From Chitinophaga filiformis (lineage in GTDB: Bacteria > Bacteroidota > Bacteroidia > Chitinophagales > Chitinophagaceae), in assembly GCF_021646545.1 (NCBI RefSeq), contig NZ_JAKIRP010000001.1:62001-126000 (forward strand): 64,000 nucleotides of DNA. The letters are read 5' to 3'. Below are positions 50,305-60,800 of this stretch, piece by piece (position 1 is the first letter of the stretch; each line of letters starts with the position of its first letter). The notes beneath the pieces were generated by a model. It worked only from the letters and a program-made list of their open reading frames with translations, did not search any database and was not told where the DNA came from. Position numbers and translations under genes: made by a program.

Positions 50305-50571
50305 ATGAAGAAAGCAAAAATCGTTTTGTCTGCGGTTGCATTGTTCGCAGTAGTTGGTGGTGCATTTGCATTTAAAGCTAGATATTATAATCCTAATCCT
50401 CCAGTACTGTCATATGTACAAGGAGCACAAATTAAATGCTCTGCAAATCCAAGTTACACTACGACGGTAAACGCACTTCTGCCAACAGTTACCTATTATA
50501 CAACAACCCTGGCAGGAAATGCTTGTCCAACAACTTTCTTTACCGGCAAAATTACAACTACCGTACAGTAA
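50305..50571 (+). CDS. Small secreted DUF6520-like protein
   Basis: An 88-residue exported protein. The signal peptide MKKAKIVLSAVALFAVVGGAFAFKA is like those of the Bacteroidota DUF6520 proteins, a group of short exported proteins of unknown role. The mature part (about 63 residues) is rich in Thr, Tyr, Asn and Pro and contains two cysteines in IKCSANPSY and GNACPTTFF that could form one disulfide. The start at 50305 is preferred over 50281, which adds eight residues. A 17-bp terminator follows 22 bases after the stop, so it has its own transcript. Family assignment rests on the signal and size and is tentative. Confidence 0.7.
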   Translation: MKKAKIVLSAVALFAVVGGAFAFKARYYNPNPPVLSYVQGAQIKCSANPSYTTTVNALLPTVTYYTTTLAGNACPTTFFTGKITTTVQ

Positions 50572-50593
50572 GGCAAGTTAAGTTTTATTAAAG

Positions 50594-50636
50594 GATCTGG
50601 GCTGTATAATAATATTATACAGTCCAGATCTTTTTT
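50594..50636 (+). terminator. Strong terminator after the small secreted protein gene
   Basis: A 17-bp stem with one wobble pair (50594-50610 with 50614-50630), a 3-base loop and six T residues. It lies between convergent genes and might also act on the S9 peptidase transcript. Confidence 0.9.
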
Positions 50637-50680
50637 GTCAAAAAAAACAGTTATAAATACCAGATGCTACCAAGTGTTAA

Positions 50681-53335
50681 TTACTCTAAACCACAATTGG
50701 GAGATATCGCAATTAGTTCAGCGTTCGTTTTGGACATCCATTCAGGCATTTTATCACCATTCAGATATAATTTAAAGAAGGATAACATTTTATTATGATA
50801 GTCAATTGCCGCCTTTCCGCTCAGAATATGATTATAATTTCCTTCATATTGAAGTAACCATACTCTTTTGCCTGCACGTCTCATAGCCGTAAACATCTCA
50901 ATCGCCTGTTCAAACGGCACTTGCGAATCGTCACTGTTATGCATCATGAGTAATGGCGTTGTTATTCGCCCAATATTAAAGATTGGTGAATTCTTTATGT
51001 ATAATTCCGGATTTGTCCAAGGTGTCACGCCAAAGCCGTAGGCACTTCCTTGCGACGAAAGTTCATAATGAGACTGTCTTGTTCCGCCATTGTTATAAAT
51101 TAACTGCCCATATGAGCTGACTAAATCAGCTACGCCCGCAGCCGCTACTGCAGCTTTAAATACTTGAGTGTGTGTAATTAAATAGTTAGTTTGCCAACCA
51201 CCATAACTATGCCCTTGAATAGCCATCCTTGTAGTATCAAGATATGGTAGGTGTTTAATCGCTTCTATTCCTGCCATAACGCTATTGTAAGTCCCCTTCC
51301 CATTTTCACCCTGCTCCGAAATTATATCAGGAATAAATACCAAAAAACCTTCTTGAACAAAAAGTGGAATGTTTATATTATGTCTGGAATAATCTGGCAA
51401 CTGAAATTTATTTATTTCATCACTTTTTATTTCATAATAATTTAATATAATGGGATATTTTTTTTCTTCGTTCAAACTATTGGGTATATATAGTACACCC
51501 TGAGCCTCAACTCCGCTAGCTAATTTATAAGTAAATAATTGGGTCCTATACCAATTATACTCATTCTCGGGATGACAGTTCGATATTGGCTGATAATTTA
51601 TTAGGTTTTTAGTAAGTGATATATTTTTGGAAGAAGTAGAGTTTTCTCTTAAAACAACAAACACGTTTTTTTCTTTCGCTTTAATTATTTTGCCTTCAGG
51701 CTGCCCGAATATACCCAATGGCCATCTGGTGGCAACCGAATAATTTTCAAGATGGGAGGTATCAATATCTAACATCATATCCAGCCGCTTGAACCAATAT
51801 CGTCCCTTTTTTGTTTTATGGTTATATCCAGATATGAGCAAGTAATCATTATGCTTTAGCGACTTTTGTTGAATGCTTAAAATATTTAAAGTTAACCCAC
51901 TTTTTTTACCCCATCCCCAAGAAATTTCCTGTGGCGAAAAAGACTTATCCAACGATACTTTCCAGATATCAAATTCGTCATAAAGTAATAAAAACTCGTC
52001 TTCATGTCCCCAAGCTGCAATACCCCAATTTCCCAACCGTCCCCGCTTCCTAGCATGAAGTTGCCTAAATTCAGCTGAGCATGACTCTGTAATATTTTTA
52101 ACTATGCGGCTTTTGATATTGTATGAAAACCAAGCATTAGCATCAAAATCGAACCAAAGTACAAATCCTTCAGTCGGTGAGATAGTCACATCTTGTATAC
52201 TTCTCTTCAACCCCAATCTTAATGGGATCGCAATGTTAGTATTTAAATCTAACAATTTTAGTTTAATTGAATCCTCATATTCGTCAAACCACGGTGAATT
52301 CCTCTTTTCGTCAATTAATAAATATCGTCTGCAAGCAAGATGGTTTCCCGCCAATACCAATGAATCGTTAAGCACTATATTCTTCTGATATCTGATATTA
52401 TAGCAATACACAAGAAATTCATTATTTGCCCGCAAATTTCTGTTCAATTCAGGTGTCAGAATTTTGTCCCTATAATTCCATATGTCCAATTTGAAGTCAT
52501 CAGATGCTTTGGGAACCAAAGGAATGGAGGTAATGGACAGAAATAGAAGGTTTCCTTCAGAGTTAAACTCAATATTCGAACCACTCCTTTTAATAACATA
52601 TTTTTTACCGAGAAGTTTACTATCACTTTTTAAAACAATAGTATCCAAGCCTTTTTTTACGTCATATAAATGCATGGCTAATTGACTATTTCCGTCAATT
52701 ACACTTTCTGATAAATACGCGCAATATGTCCCGTTTTTATTGATATTAAAATCCAATACTGTATCTGTAATAACAAGCTTATATGTAAGTTTGCCTAGAT
52801 CGATTATAGCTAGTCCCTTCTGCTTGTCGTTTAACTGAGCAATCATGTAGCTCTCATTCGAACAAAAAATTGTTCTAGTACATTTAGACAAAGTTAACTT
52901 TGAGCGCTCTGTCACATTTTTAACGCTAAGTATATTATCACAGCTTTTTAATACAACAATCTCATCACCCCCTAAATCAATTGACTTATATTCTTTTATA
53001 CACTCTGTAGAATCCAATACATTTCTCACAATATCCAATGAATACAATTTATTCTCTCTACCTTGAAAATATATGTAATCGCTATGAGGTGAGAAAGTAG
53101 GATTGCCGGCATGATAAAACTTCCTAATTACCTTGCCGTTATTGTTACAGATAAAAAGACAGCTGCTATCATATTTCATTTCGCTAACAGTATAGTAGAC
53201 ATATTTTCCGTTACCCGATATCCCATATTCTGAATTTACAACAGGCCAGTGAATCATCGCATCGTCATCTATTATCTTTTGAGCAATAGCATTCAGGCTG
53301 GTTAAAAATATGATGCAGAAAATTATCTTTTTCAT
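50681..53335 (-). CDS. S9 family (prolyl-oligopeptidase-type) peptidase
   Basis: An 884-residue exported serine peptidase. A signal peptide (to about residue 18) precedes an N-terminal beta-propeller-like region (about 25-590) and an alpha/beta-hydrolase domain (about 610-870). The nucleophile is S710 in QGHSYGGWQTNY; the aspartate is in HNSDDSQVPFEQA and the histidine in NYNHILSGKAA. This arrangement is that of S9 peptidases acting on short peptides or glycopeptides; residue specificity is not clear. The gene is AT-rich and is the last of four minus-strand genes with SusC, SusD and a GH2 enzyme, 93 bases after the GH2 gene. A peptidase in such a locus suggests that the substrate is a glycoprotein or glycopeptide, which is an inference. 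Confidence 0.88.
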   Translation of the reverse strand: MKKIIFCIIFLTSLNAIAQKIIDDDAMIHWPVVNSEYGISGNGKYVYYTVSEMKYDSSCLFICNNNGKVIRKFYHAGNPTFSPHSDYIYFQGRENKLYSLDIVRNVLDSTECIKEYKSIDLGGDEIVVLKSCDNILSVKNVTERSKLTLSKCTRTIFCSNESYMIAQLNDKQKGLAIIDLGKLTYKLVITDTVLDFNINKNGTYCAYLSESVIDGNSQLAMHLYDVKKGLDTIVLKSDSKLLGKKYVIKRSGSNIEFNSEGNLLFLSITSIPLVPKASDDFKLDIWNYRDKILTPELNRNLRANNEFLVYCYNIRYQKNIVLNDSLVLAGNHLACRRYLLIDEKRNSPWFDEYEDSIKLKLLDLNTNIAIPLRLGLKRSIQDVTISPTEGFVLWFDFDANAWFSYNIKSRIVKNITESCSAEFRQLHARKRGRLGNWGIAAWGHEDEFLLLYDEFDIWKVSLDKSFSPQEISWGWGKKSGLTLNILSIQQKSLKHNDYLLISGYNHKTKKGRYWFKRLDMMLDIDTSHLENYSVATRWPLGIFGQPEGKIIKAKEKNVFVVLRENSTSSKNISLTKNLINYQPISNCHPENEYNWYRTQLFTYKLASGVEAQGVLYIPNSLNEEKKYPIILNYYEIKSDEINKFQLPDYSRHNINIPLFVQEGFLVFIPDIISEQGENGKGTYNSVMAGIEAIKHLPYLDTTRMAIQGHSYGGWQTNYLITHTQVFKAAVAAAGVADLVSSYGQLIYNNGGTRQSHYELSSQGSAYGFGVTPWTNPELYIKNSPIFNIGRITTPLLMMHNSDDSQVPFEQAIEMFTAMRRAGKRVWLLQYEGNYNHILSGKAAIDYHNKMLSFFKLYLNGDKMPEWMSKTNAELIAISPNCGLE

Positions 53336-53428
53336 TTAATCCCTTTATTTACTCCGTTAAAGCCATTTTACGTCTCCATTAATTTCGCCTAACTGGCTGA
53401 AACCAAATCGCAGTCTAGTATTTTCTTT

Positions 53429-56074
53429 CTACAATTTCCACGTCGGCACTCCTTGTTGCATTTTTTTATAATTTGATTGTATCTCAACATCCTCAGGTTT
53501 CAATAATGCAGCCCGTTTCTCTAAGACCAAAGCTTCTTCCCTTTTTCCAATTTTATAGAGCAAGTTTGCATATGTGTCTAACACATTTCCAGAATTGTCT
53601 TTCTGCAAACAGTATTTCACCAGGTTGATTGCTATATTGAGACTTTTTTCATCTGAGAAATTCTCGAAAATGTTATAACTTAATGAGTTTATGAGGTATA
53701 ATGGCACCCATTTTCTTTTATATCCATTATTTTCGTACCATTCTGGCAAGGCTGATTGCAGATTTTCCCAGTCTTTGTTCTGCCAAGACTTCAACAATTT
53801 GCTTTGTATTATTGCTTCTTTCCCAATGGAACCAAATTTTTGCTCCGCCTCATTATAAATTTCATTCCACTTAAGCAAGATTTTGTTGTTTATTTTCTCA
53901 TTTACTAAATCCTTTTCAATTAAATAAGTCAACCTTGCCTCCGCTTCATCTACTCCAAGTACTTCATTTATTTCATTCACATTATTCAAAAAAAATGTAA
54001 AACATGAATCTTTCGTAGATTTCATATACTGTCGAAAAAACGTAATGTTTGATTCATTTAATGGATCATAAATAACTTTGAAATAGTCATTAAATACTTT
54101 CTTACAAATTGATTGATCCTTATTAGCATCTGAGAATTTCACAAGGCTCCTTAAAGTCGCGGAATCCCTGTCACCATGCAGGTATCTATTAAGACGTGAG
54201 TAATAGTCCTCTTGCTTAGACTGTGTAAGAATAATGACATTTGTCAATACATTTACAGGAAGCTTTCCCTTTCTTAAAATCTTATCATTATTAGCAGCTA
54301 TTAACTCTATTGGCATTTTTGCTACTTTCCTATCATACGTTAATAGACCATTTTGCTCGCTTTCGACATCAAATGGTTGGGTATATATCGAAGCCGATAA
54401 ACCCTTTTTTTCTAAAATCACTATCGAATCTGTCATTTTTATATATTGGGATATTAGAGTATCGCGTGTAGACAATCCATCATATCCCCATCCTGGTGTT
54501 AAATCATCCCAAAGGTGCCCTTCCACGGTCATTCCCAATCCTCCAAATTCACCAACAACTTGAGCTTTTCCAAGTTGTTTTACACTCATCATTGGAAAAG
54601 GATATGCGTGTACATCGGTCATATCTGCGCCAATGTAAGCATTAGGAGAAGGACTACGAAGTTGATTATTTACATATAAGTATTCTCCGGAATGACCATT
54701 TACTAAACGCGATCTATCAATTTCCTTTATCCAATTGGTAAGCCTTTCTTGATCGTATTGACCCCATTTTTCATTAAATAAAGTCCAAACGACAATAGAG
54801 GGGTGATTATATAATTGTGTAATTGTCTCTAAGCATCCCTTTTCAAATTCTCTTTTGCTCCCCTCTGGTAAACCTTGATTGGGATTTACCATGTCCTGCC
54901 AAACCAAGAGGCCAAGCTTGTCAGTATAGTAATACCATCTAGAGGGCTCTATCTTAATGTGTTTGCGCACCGTGTTAAATCCCATTGTCTTCAAGGCAAG
55001 GATATCGAATATCAATGCGGAATCTGTCGGTGCTGTATAAAGTCCATCTGGCCAATATCCTTGATCTAAAGCACCAAGATTAAAGACATATTTGTTGTTG
55101 AGAAAAATTCGATCGACTCCATTTCTATCTTTAGATATTCCTATCTTTCGCATAGCGAAATACGTATATACTACATCTCTTACATTGCCTGTCGCAGAGT
55201 CAAGAATCTCCAAGCTAAGATCATATAAGAATGGTTTTTCAGGTGACCATAACTGAGCATCCGGAACTTTCAGTCTCAGTCTATTTTCCGACATGCCTAT
55301 AACACTCTTCCCATTTGAAGCCTTGGCCATAATAGTTGAACCCGTCGTTTCCCCAGCCAACTTAATATCTATAAATAAAATTTCCTTATCTATATCCGGT
55401 GTCAACCTTACTTCTTGTATATATGTATTTGGCACTTGTTCAAGCCAAACAGTTTGCCAAATTCCAGAATTAGCCGTGTAATAAATATTGGTTGGACGCA
55501 ACGACTGTTTACCATGTGGCCCAATTCCTTCATCTGTCGGATCAAAAACCTTAACAACCAATTCATTTTCACCTTTTTTTATAGCATGAGTTACATCAAA
55601 TGTAAATTCAGTGTAACCTCCTGTGTGTTTACCAACCTTCCTTCCATTTATATACACAGTAGCCTCCCAATCAACAGCGCCAAAATGAAGCAAGCTCCGC
55701 CCCTGCTGCAAAGCGTCAATATTGAATGTTCGTCTATACCATAAAATTTCTGTGGGTTTTAACGCCTTCTTTACTCCAGACAATGCAGATTCTAACGGAT
55801 ACGGAACTAATATTTTGCCTTGGTAGTTAATTGGGTGTGGGGTATCTCTACTGGTAATTGAATAATCCCACACTCCATTTAAAATCATCCAGTTGTTGTA
55901 CCTAACCATCTGTGGCCTCGGATACTCTGGGAGAGGCGTCTGAGGATCTATATATTGAGCCCAATATGTAGATATAGGCACATACTTACTCTTCCAATTT
56001 TTATTAGCTTGAGAAAAAACAGGTGATATATAAAGTCCAAACAATAGTATAGCTAGGCATAACTTATTTGACAT
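53429..56074 (-). CDS. GH2 glycosidase with an unusual alpha-helical C-terminal extension
   Basis: An 881-residue exported enzyme. Residues 22-305 cover the sugar-binding jelly roll (RPQMVRYNNWMILNGVWDYS) and the Ig-like domain, and about 310-600 the TIM barrel with acid/base E435 in WTLFNEKWG and nucleophile E509 in VVGEFGG, both in the normal positions. The barrel is close to the beta-galactosidase/glucuronidase-like enzymes annotated as glycoside hydrolase family 2 in gut and soil Bacteroidota. From about 605 to 881 a lysine- and asparagine-rich all-helical part follows, with repeat-like units (LVKYCLQKDNSGNVLDTYANLLYK ends in a TPR-like GKREEALVLEKRAALL helix pair) that GH2 enzymes normally lack. 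The gene is AT-rich and lies between SusD and the S9 peptidase. Confidence 0.88.
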   Translation of the reverse strand: MSNKLCLAILLFGLYISPVFSQANKNWKSKYVPISTYWAQYIDPQTPLPEYPRPQMVRYNNWMILNGVWDYSITSRDTPHPINYQGKILVPYPLESALSGVKKALKPTEILWYRRTFNIDALQQGRSLLHFGAVDWEATVYINGRKVGKHTGGYTEFTFDVTHAIKKGENELVVKVFDPTDEGIGPHGKQSLRPTNIYYTANSGIWQTVWLEQVPNTYIQEVRLTPDIDKEILFIDIKLAGETTGSTIMAKASNGKSVIGMSENRLRLKVPDAQLWSPEKPFLYDLSLEILDSATGNVRDVVYTYFAMRKIGISKDRNGVDRIFLNNKYVFNLGALDQGYWPDGLYTAPTDSALIFDILALKTMGFNTVRKHIKIEPSRWYYYTDKLGLLVWQDMVNPNQGLPEGSKREFEKGCLETITQLYNHPSIVVWTLFNEKWGQYDQERLTNWIKEIDRSRLVNGHSGEYLYVNNQLRSPSPNAYIGADMTDVHAYPFPMMSVKQLGKAQVVGEFGGLGMTVEGHLWDDLTPGWGYDGLSTRDTLISQYIKMTDSIVILEKKGLSASIYTQPFDVESEQNGLLTYDRKVAKMPIELIAANNDKILRKGKLPVNVLTNVIILTQSKQEDYYSRLNRYLHGDRDSATLRSLVKFSDANKDQSICKKVFNDYFKVIYDPLNESNITFFRQYMKSTKDSCFTFFLNNVNEINEVLGVDEAEARLTYLIEKDLVNEKINNKILLKWNEIYNEAEQKFGSIGKEAIIQSKLLKSWQNKDWENLQSALPEWYENNGYKRKWVPLYLINSLSYNIFENFSDEKSLNIAINLVKYCLQKDNSGNVLDTYANLLYKIGKREEALVLEKRAALLKPEDVEIQSNYKKMQQGVPTWKL

Positions 56075-56346
56075 CTAAATTATATTTATGTTTATGTTTA
56101 ACTAATAACTGTATCCAGTCATTCAATGATAGTTTTAAAAATGGGTTATTAATTCAATAACACCTCGTCGACCTTTATTCCATGTCTGTTATTTAAGTGG
56201 TTTTCCTGCATTTTGCATGCAAGAGAACTTTATTGTAGCTACATTCGATCCCTCCTATTCTGAATAAAGAAGTACATAGCCATAAAAAATTCGAATTTGC
56301 TTTATTAAGTCGAGTCTAAATAAACAAACTCCATTCTTTTGTTTTA

Positions 56347-57825
56347 CTACTGTTCAGGATATCCTGGATTTTGATGACCTTTCAAACTTGGATTGTTCTT
56401 GATATCACTGGTTGGCAGCGGAAATAGCGACTTATACGATTGCCATGGGTGCCCTTTCATTTCACCAACCTTCATCATCACTGAATCGATTTTACCAGTT
56501 CTTTTTAGATCAAGCCATCTATGTCCCAATTCTGTAAAAAGCTCAACTTTTCGTTCATGACGGATTATCATCAATGCTGATGTCACATCCATTAATTCTA
56601 TTTCATTCAATCCAGCCCTTTTTCTTAACGCGTTTATGTCGTCTTGTGCCGAGTTACCTCCATTGACAATTCCTTGCTCAGCCCTCGCCTCTGCTCGAAT
56701 AAGGTATTGTTCAGCTAAACGCAGCATCATTGTTGATTCTATTAATGGTTGCCCTGCCTGCCAAACTTTATATTTGAAAGCAAATGGGAATAAAACTCCC
56801 TCTACGGTTACTGTATCAATCCAAGATTTCCTACGAAGATCATTTAGTTCAAATGAATTATATAAATCACTAGTAATAAATACAGGTTTACTGTCCGGAT
56901 TGGGTCCTGCAGGAATAAATAACCCTGGATCTCCAGACAAAACAAAAATCGTTGCATCCAAAGTGTTGTAACCAAAAGATGTCGGCTGAATTTGCCAAAT
57001 CGCTTCCTTACTGTTATTTAGAAATGTATTTTCGAGATTTTCCAACTTGAACATACTTGTTTCATTAATTAGCAGACTTGACTTAATCTCGGCCTCTTTC
57101 CATTTTTTCTCATACAAATACACCCGGGCCAACAAAGCATTCGCCGCATAAGAATTAGGCCTGAAACGCAAGTCCGTTGGTGTTAGAATGTCAGCATTGA
57201 CATATTCTTTTGACAGATTTTGTTCGGCGAACAAAAGATCTACTTCTATTTGGTGATACACATCCATACTCGCCGCCCTAGCAAGAGTAGATGTCTCTTT
57301 TATGTCAGTTGTTAATGCAAGAGGAACGTCACCATATATATTTACCAAATAAAAGTACTGCAACGCCCGAAGGAATCGGAGTTCACCAATTAACCGACTT
57401 CTCACGTCGTCAGTAACACCTTTCGACCGTGTTATACCTTCCATTGCTGAATTTATCTTGAATATGTATGCATAAAAATTACTCCATAACCCGGCATCAT
57501 CAGTAAGGAGATTATTCAAATAGAAGCTGTTAATTACATCAAAATCATTAGCAACTGAACCAAGTTCATCTGAGGATACCCCAAGAAGAAGCGACAATGA
57601 GGTTCTCCCGTTAAAATTGCTATTTGCTCCCCAGGATGCGTATATGCCAGTCACAACGCTCGCAGCTTTTTTGTTGCTGCTATAAATTTCTTCTCCAATA
57701 ATTTCATTAATCGGAGGCTTAACCTCGAGTATCTTGCTACATCCGGCAAAAAACATTATTATTATCATCAAGCTTATAGCGCCTGTTAGACACTTTTTCA
57801 CAAACACTAATTTTCCCGAGTTCAT
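56347..57825 (-). CDS. SusD/RagB family outer-membrane nutrient-binding lipoprotein
   Basis: A 492-residue surface lipoprotein that binds the substrate for import by its SusC partner. Lipobox F-A-G-C gives C29 as the lipidated residue. The alpha-helical TPR-like SusD fold is recognisable: IYSSNKKAASVVTGIYASWG, LRFLRALQYFYLVNIYGDVP (RagB-like signature, about 145-165), YAANALLARVYLYEKKWKEAE, and the C-terminal LRLAEQYLIRAEARA and RHERKVELFTELGHRWLDLKR, which are diagnostic. It starts 17 bases after the SusC gene ends, on the same strand, so the two form the usual pair. Confidence 0.93.
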   Translation of the reverse strand: MNSGKLVFVKKCLTGAISLMIIIMFFAGCSKILEVKPPINEIIGEEIYSSNKKAASVVTGIYASWGANSNFNGRTSLSLLLGVSSDELGSVANDFDVINSFYLNNLLTDDAGLWSNFYAYIFKINSAMEGITRSKGVTDDVRSRLIGELRFLRALQYFYLVNIYGDVPLALTTDIKETSTLARAASMDVYHQIEVDLLFAEQNLSKEYVNADILTPTDLRFRPNSYAANALLARVYLYEKKWKEAEIKSSLLINETSMFKLENLENTFLNNSKEAIWQIQPTSFGYNTLDATIFVLSGDPGLFIPAGPNPDSKPVFITSDLYNSFELNDLRRKSWIDTVTVEGVLFPFAFKYKVWQAGQPLIESTMMLRLAEQYLIRAEARAEQGIVNGGNSAQDDINALRKRAGLNEIELMDVTSALMIIRHERKVELFTELGHRWLDLKRTGKIDSVMMKVGEMKGHPWQSYKSLFPLPTSDIKNNPSLKGHQNPGYPEQ

Positions 57826-57842
57826 TTGGCAATGTTTTAGAG

Positions 57843-60800
57843 TTATAAAGTGATTTGCAATCCAGCAACGACCATTCGCAACGGAGGTAATTGACTTCTA
57901 GATTGAGTTTCAGGATCAAGTCCTTTGTATGATGTAAGCGTTAAAACATTCTGAGCATTAATAAATATCCTCGCCTGTTTCAGTTTTAATTTATGAAGCG
58001 ATTCTGCTGATAATGAATATGCAACAGATATGTTCTTAAGTCGAACAAAAGAGGCATCAGTAAGATATTCATCACTTTGAGATCTAAAGTTAATCGCTCT
58101 GCTGTATTCGCTCGGGGTACCAGAACCAGGTACATAAATTTTTTGTATATCAGTTTTATCACCTTCTTTTCGCCATCTGGATAAATATTCAATTGGCAGA
58201 TTACTTTGACTTCCCGGTAATGTATAGGCAATGACAGGATTTACTCCATTTTGCTTTACAAACTGAATAAAAACATCTAAAGAAAACCGGCCAAAAGTAA
58301 ATGCATTCGATAATCCTCCATAGAATGCTGGTATTGTCCTGATTCTAAGATACTGCCCTCCATCTAACCTACTTGGATCTTCAGGATCTTCCGTTATTTT
58401 TCCATCATTTGTTTCAAATTGATATTTCCCGGTTTGAGGATCTACACCTGCAAACTTATAAAACCTATCATTCCCATAGAATGGTTTACCAATTTCATAA
58501 GAGCTGTAAAATATTGAGTTCTCGAGCCCCGGGAATGATATTAATTTATTGTTGTTCCTTGTTATATTGAATGAAGAACTCCAAGAGAATTTGCTTGATA
58601 TTATATTCTTAGTATTAAATGTACCTTCAATTCCAGCATTCTGAATGAGTGCCGGCAAATTATACACAAAGTTACCGGGCCCTGAAATAGATGGTAATGG
58701 ATATGACAACAGCTGATTGCTTGATCTATTTCTAAAGTAACATACACTAAAGATTATTCGGTCCTTAATAAAACCGGTTTCTAATGCAGCTTCAAGCTTT
58801 TTTGTTGTTTCCCATTGATAATATGGATTAAATAGTCCCGTTGTAGTGTATCCTCTGGTACCTTGATAAATATCAACACCAGATACTGCTTGATATCTTT
58901 CTAGGTATTGATAATTCCCTATGCCATCATTACCCGAACTCCCGTAACTAACCCGCAATTTTCCGAAAGACATAATAGGCAGATGTTCTTTAATAAAATT
59001 TTCCTCAGAAAATATCCATGCAAGACCTAAAGAACCAAAATTTCCATATTGCTTTCCTGGACCAAATCTGCTACTACCATCTCTTCTTGCATTGATGTTA
59101 ATAAGGTATTTGTTCTGCCAATTCAAACTCACCCTTCCAAACAAAGCAAAATATTTATATTCAGAATAATTATTTCCCAATTCGAAGATTGACGCAGAAC
59201 TAAAGTTTTTTAGAAGCTCGTCTGACTCAAATCCATATGCCGTTATAGATTGATCGCTTAAAACACTTCTCTGAAAAGAAGTTCCAAACAAGCCATTAAT
59301 TTTAAGTCCTCTATGCGTGGTTTGTAAAACTAACTGAGGCTCGATGCTAATATTGTTACTCGTCGTATTATTAGACGAAGCCACCGCTAATTCGCTTGCT
59401 TGTTCTGGTGGCTTCGCCGCGAAAGGAGATAGTCTACGAAAAGAACTACCACTCAAATCATTGTAAGACACCTGCGCTTTGGCAGTTAAATAGGGAAGTA
59501 TTTGATAGCTAATATCTGCAGCTGATAATAAATTTTTGACCTTGGCTTCATATGTTTTTAAAAGTTCCGCATATGGATTGTCCCAACTGCTATTCCCAGA
59601 TACAAGAGGAGCCCAGTTTAAAGATCCGTCTTCATTGTATCCTTTTGGTGCGGATGGAGGCAAAGTCAGCGCCCGTGAGGTAAAATCTATACCAGGTAAT
59701 GTATTATTATCTACCATATAACTTGCACTAAACATCGCTTTAAAGCGATTGTTGTTTGTGCTTGTTGTTAGATTGAAATGTACATTCACTTTCTGATCCG
59801 AGTTTGATTTCGGAAATACTGTTGTTTCACGGTGATAATTTCCTCCAAAAAGATATTGAGTGTTATTAGAGCCTCCTGTGGCCGTTGCTTGCAAATCAGT
59901 ATACTTCGCCGTCCCTCCAATTAACTCTTTTTGCCAATCTGTAGATCTTGTGCTATCCCACAAGTTTAAATCTGCGTAGGTTCGAGTTGCCGGAAGTGAA
60001 GTCATGTCGCGGTTACTATTGAGGAAAGCCTCTCTTCTAATTTCATAATATTGTTGCCTATCCAAGAGTTCGACTCTTTTTGTAACAATTCCGACGCCTG
60101 ATTTTGCATTAATGGTTGTTGTCACATTTCCTTTCTTTCCTTTTTTGGTTGTTATTAGTACTACCCCATTTGCACCTCTGCTTCCGTAAATAGAAGTAGC
60201 ATCCGCATCTTTTAGAATATCAATTGATTCTATTTCGTTAGGGTTAATGAAGTTCAGAGCCGAAAAGTCCGGAAGACCGGAAAATCCTAATCCTCTTATA
60301 GTTGCTACGATTGGCAATCCGTCGATTACAATCAGTGGATCAGCATTTCCTTGTCCTGGGTCTCGTAGCGTGTTTCTTCCTCTAATCTGAAGCGATAATG
60401 ACCCGCCGGCCAAACCTGTTGTTGGGGTGATCTGTAAACCCGCCACTCTACCTTGTAGAGCATACAAAGGATTATTTATAGGCTGTTTTTCAATTTCGTC
60501 TGCCTTTATACTCGCAATATTTCCAGTATTTAACCGTTTTGTCGTATTTCCATAAGGAATCACAACGATCTCGTCTAGCTCTCCTACCTTTTCCTTTAAT
60601 TTGATTTCACCAACAGTAGCTCTTCCTCTAACAGGTACTTCCTCCGAAAGAGACGACACATTCGAAATTACAATCCATGCATTCTCTTTTACATCATTCA
60701 GCACAAAATCTCCATTCGGATTAGTTATAGTGCCAATCTTACTATTCCTCACCACCACCGTCGCTCCAATCACCGGTGCCCCTTTCTCATCCACCACCTT

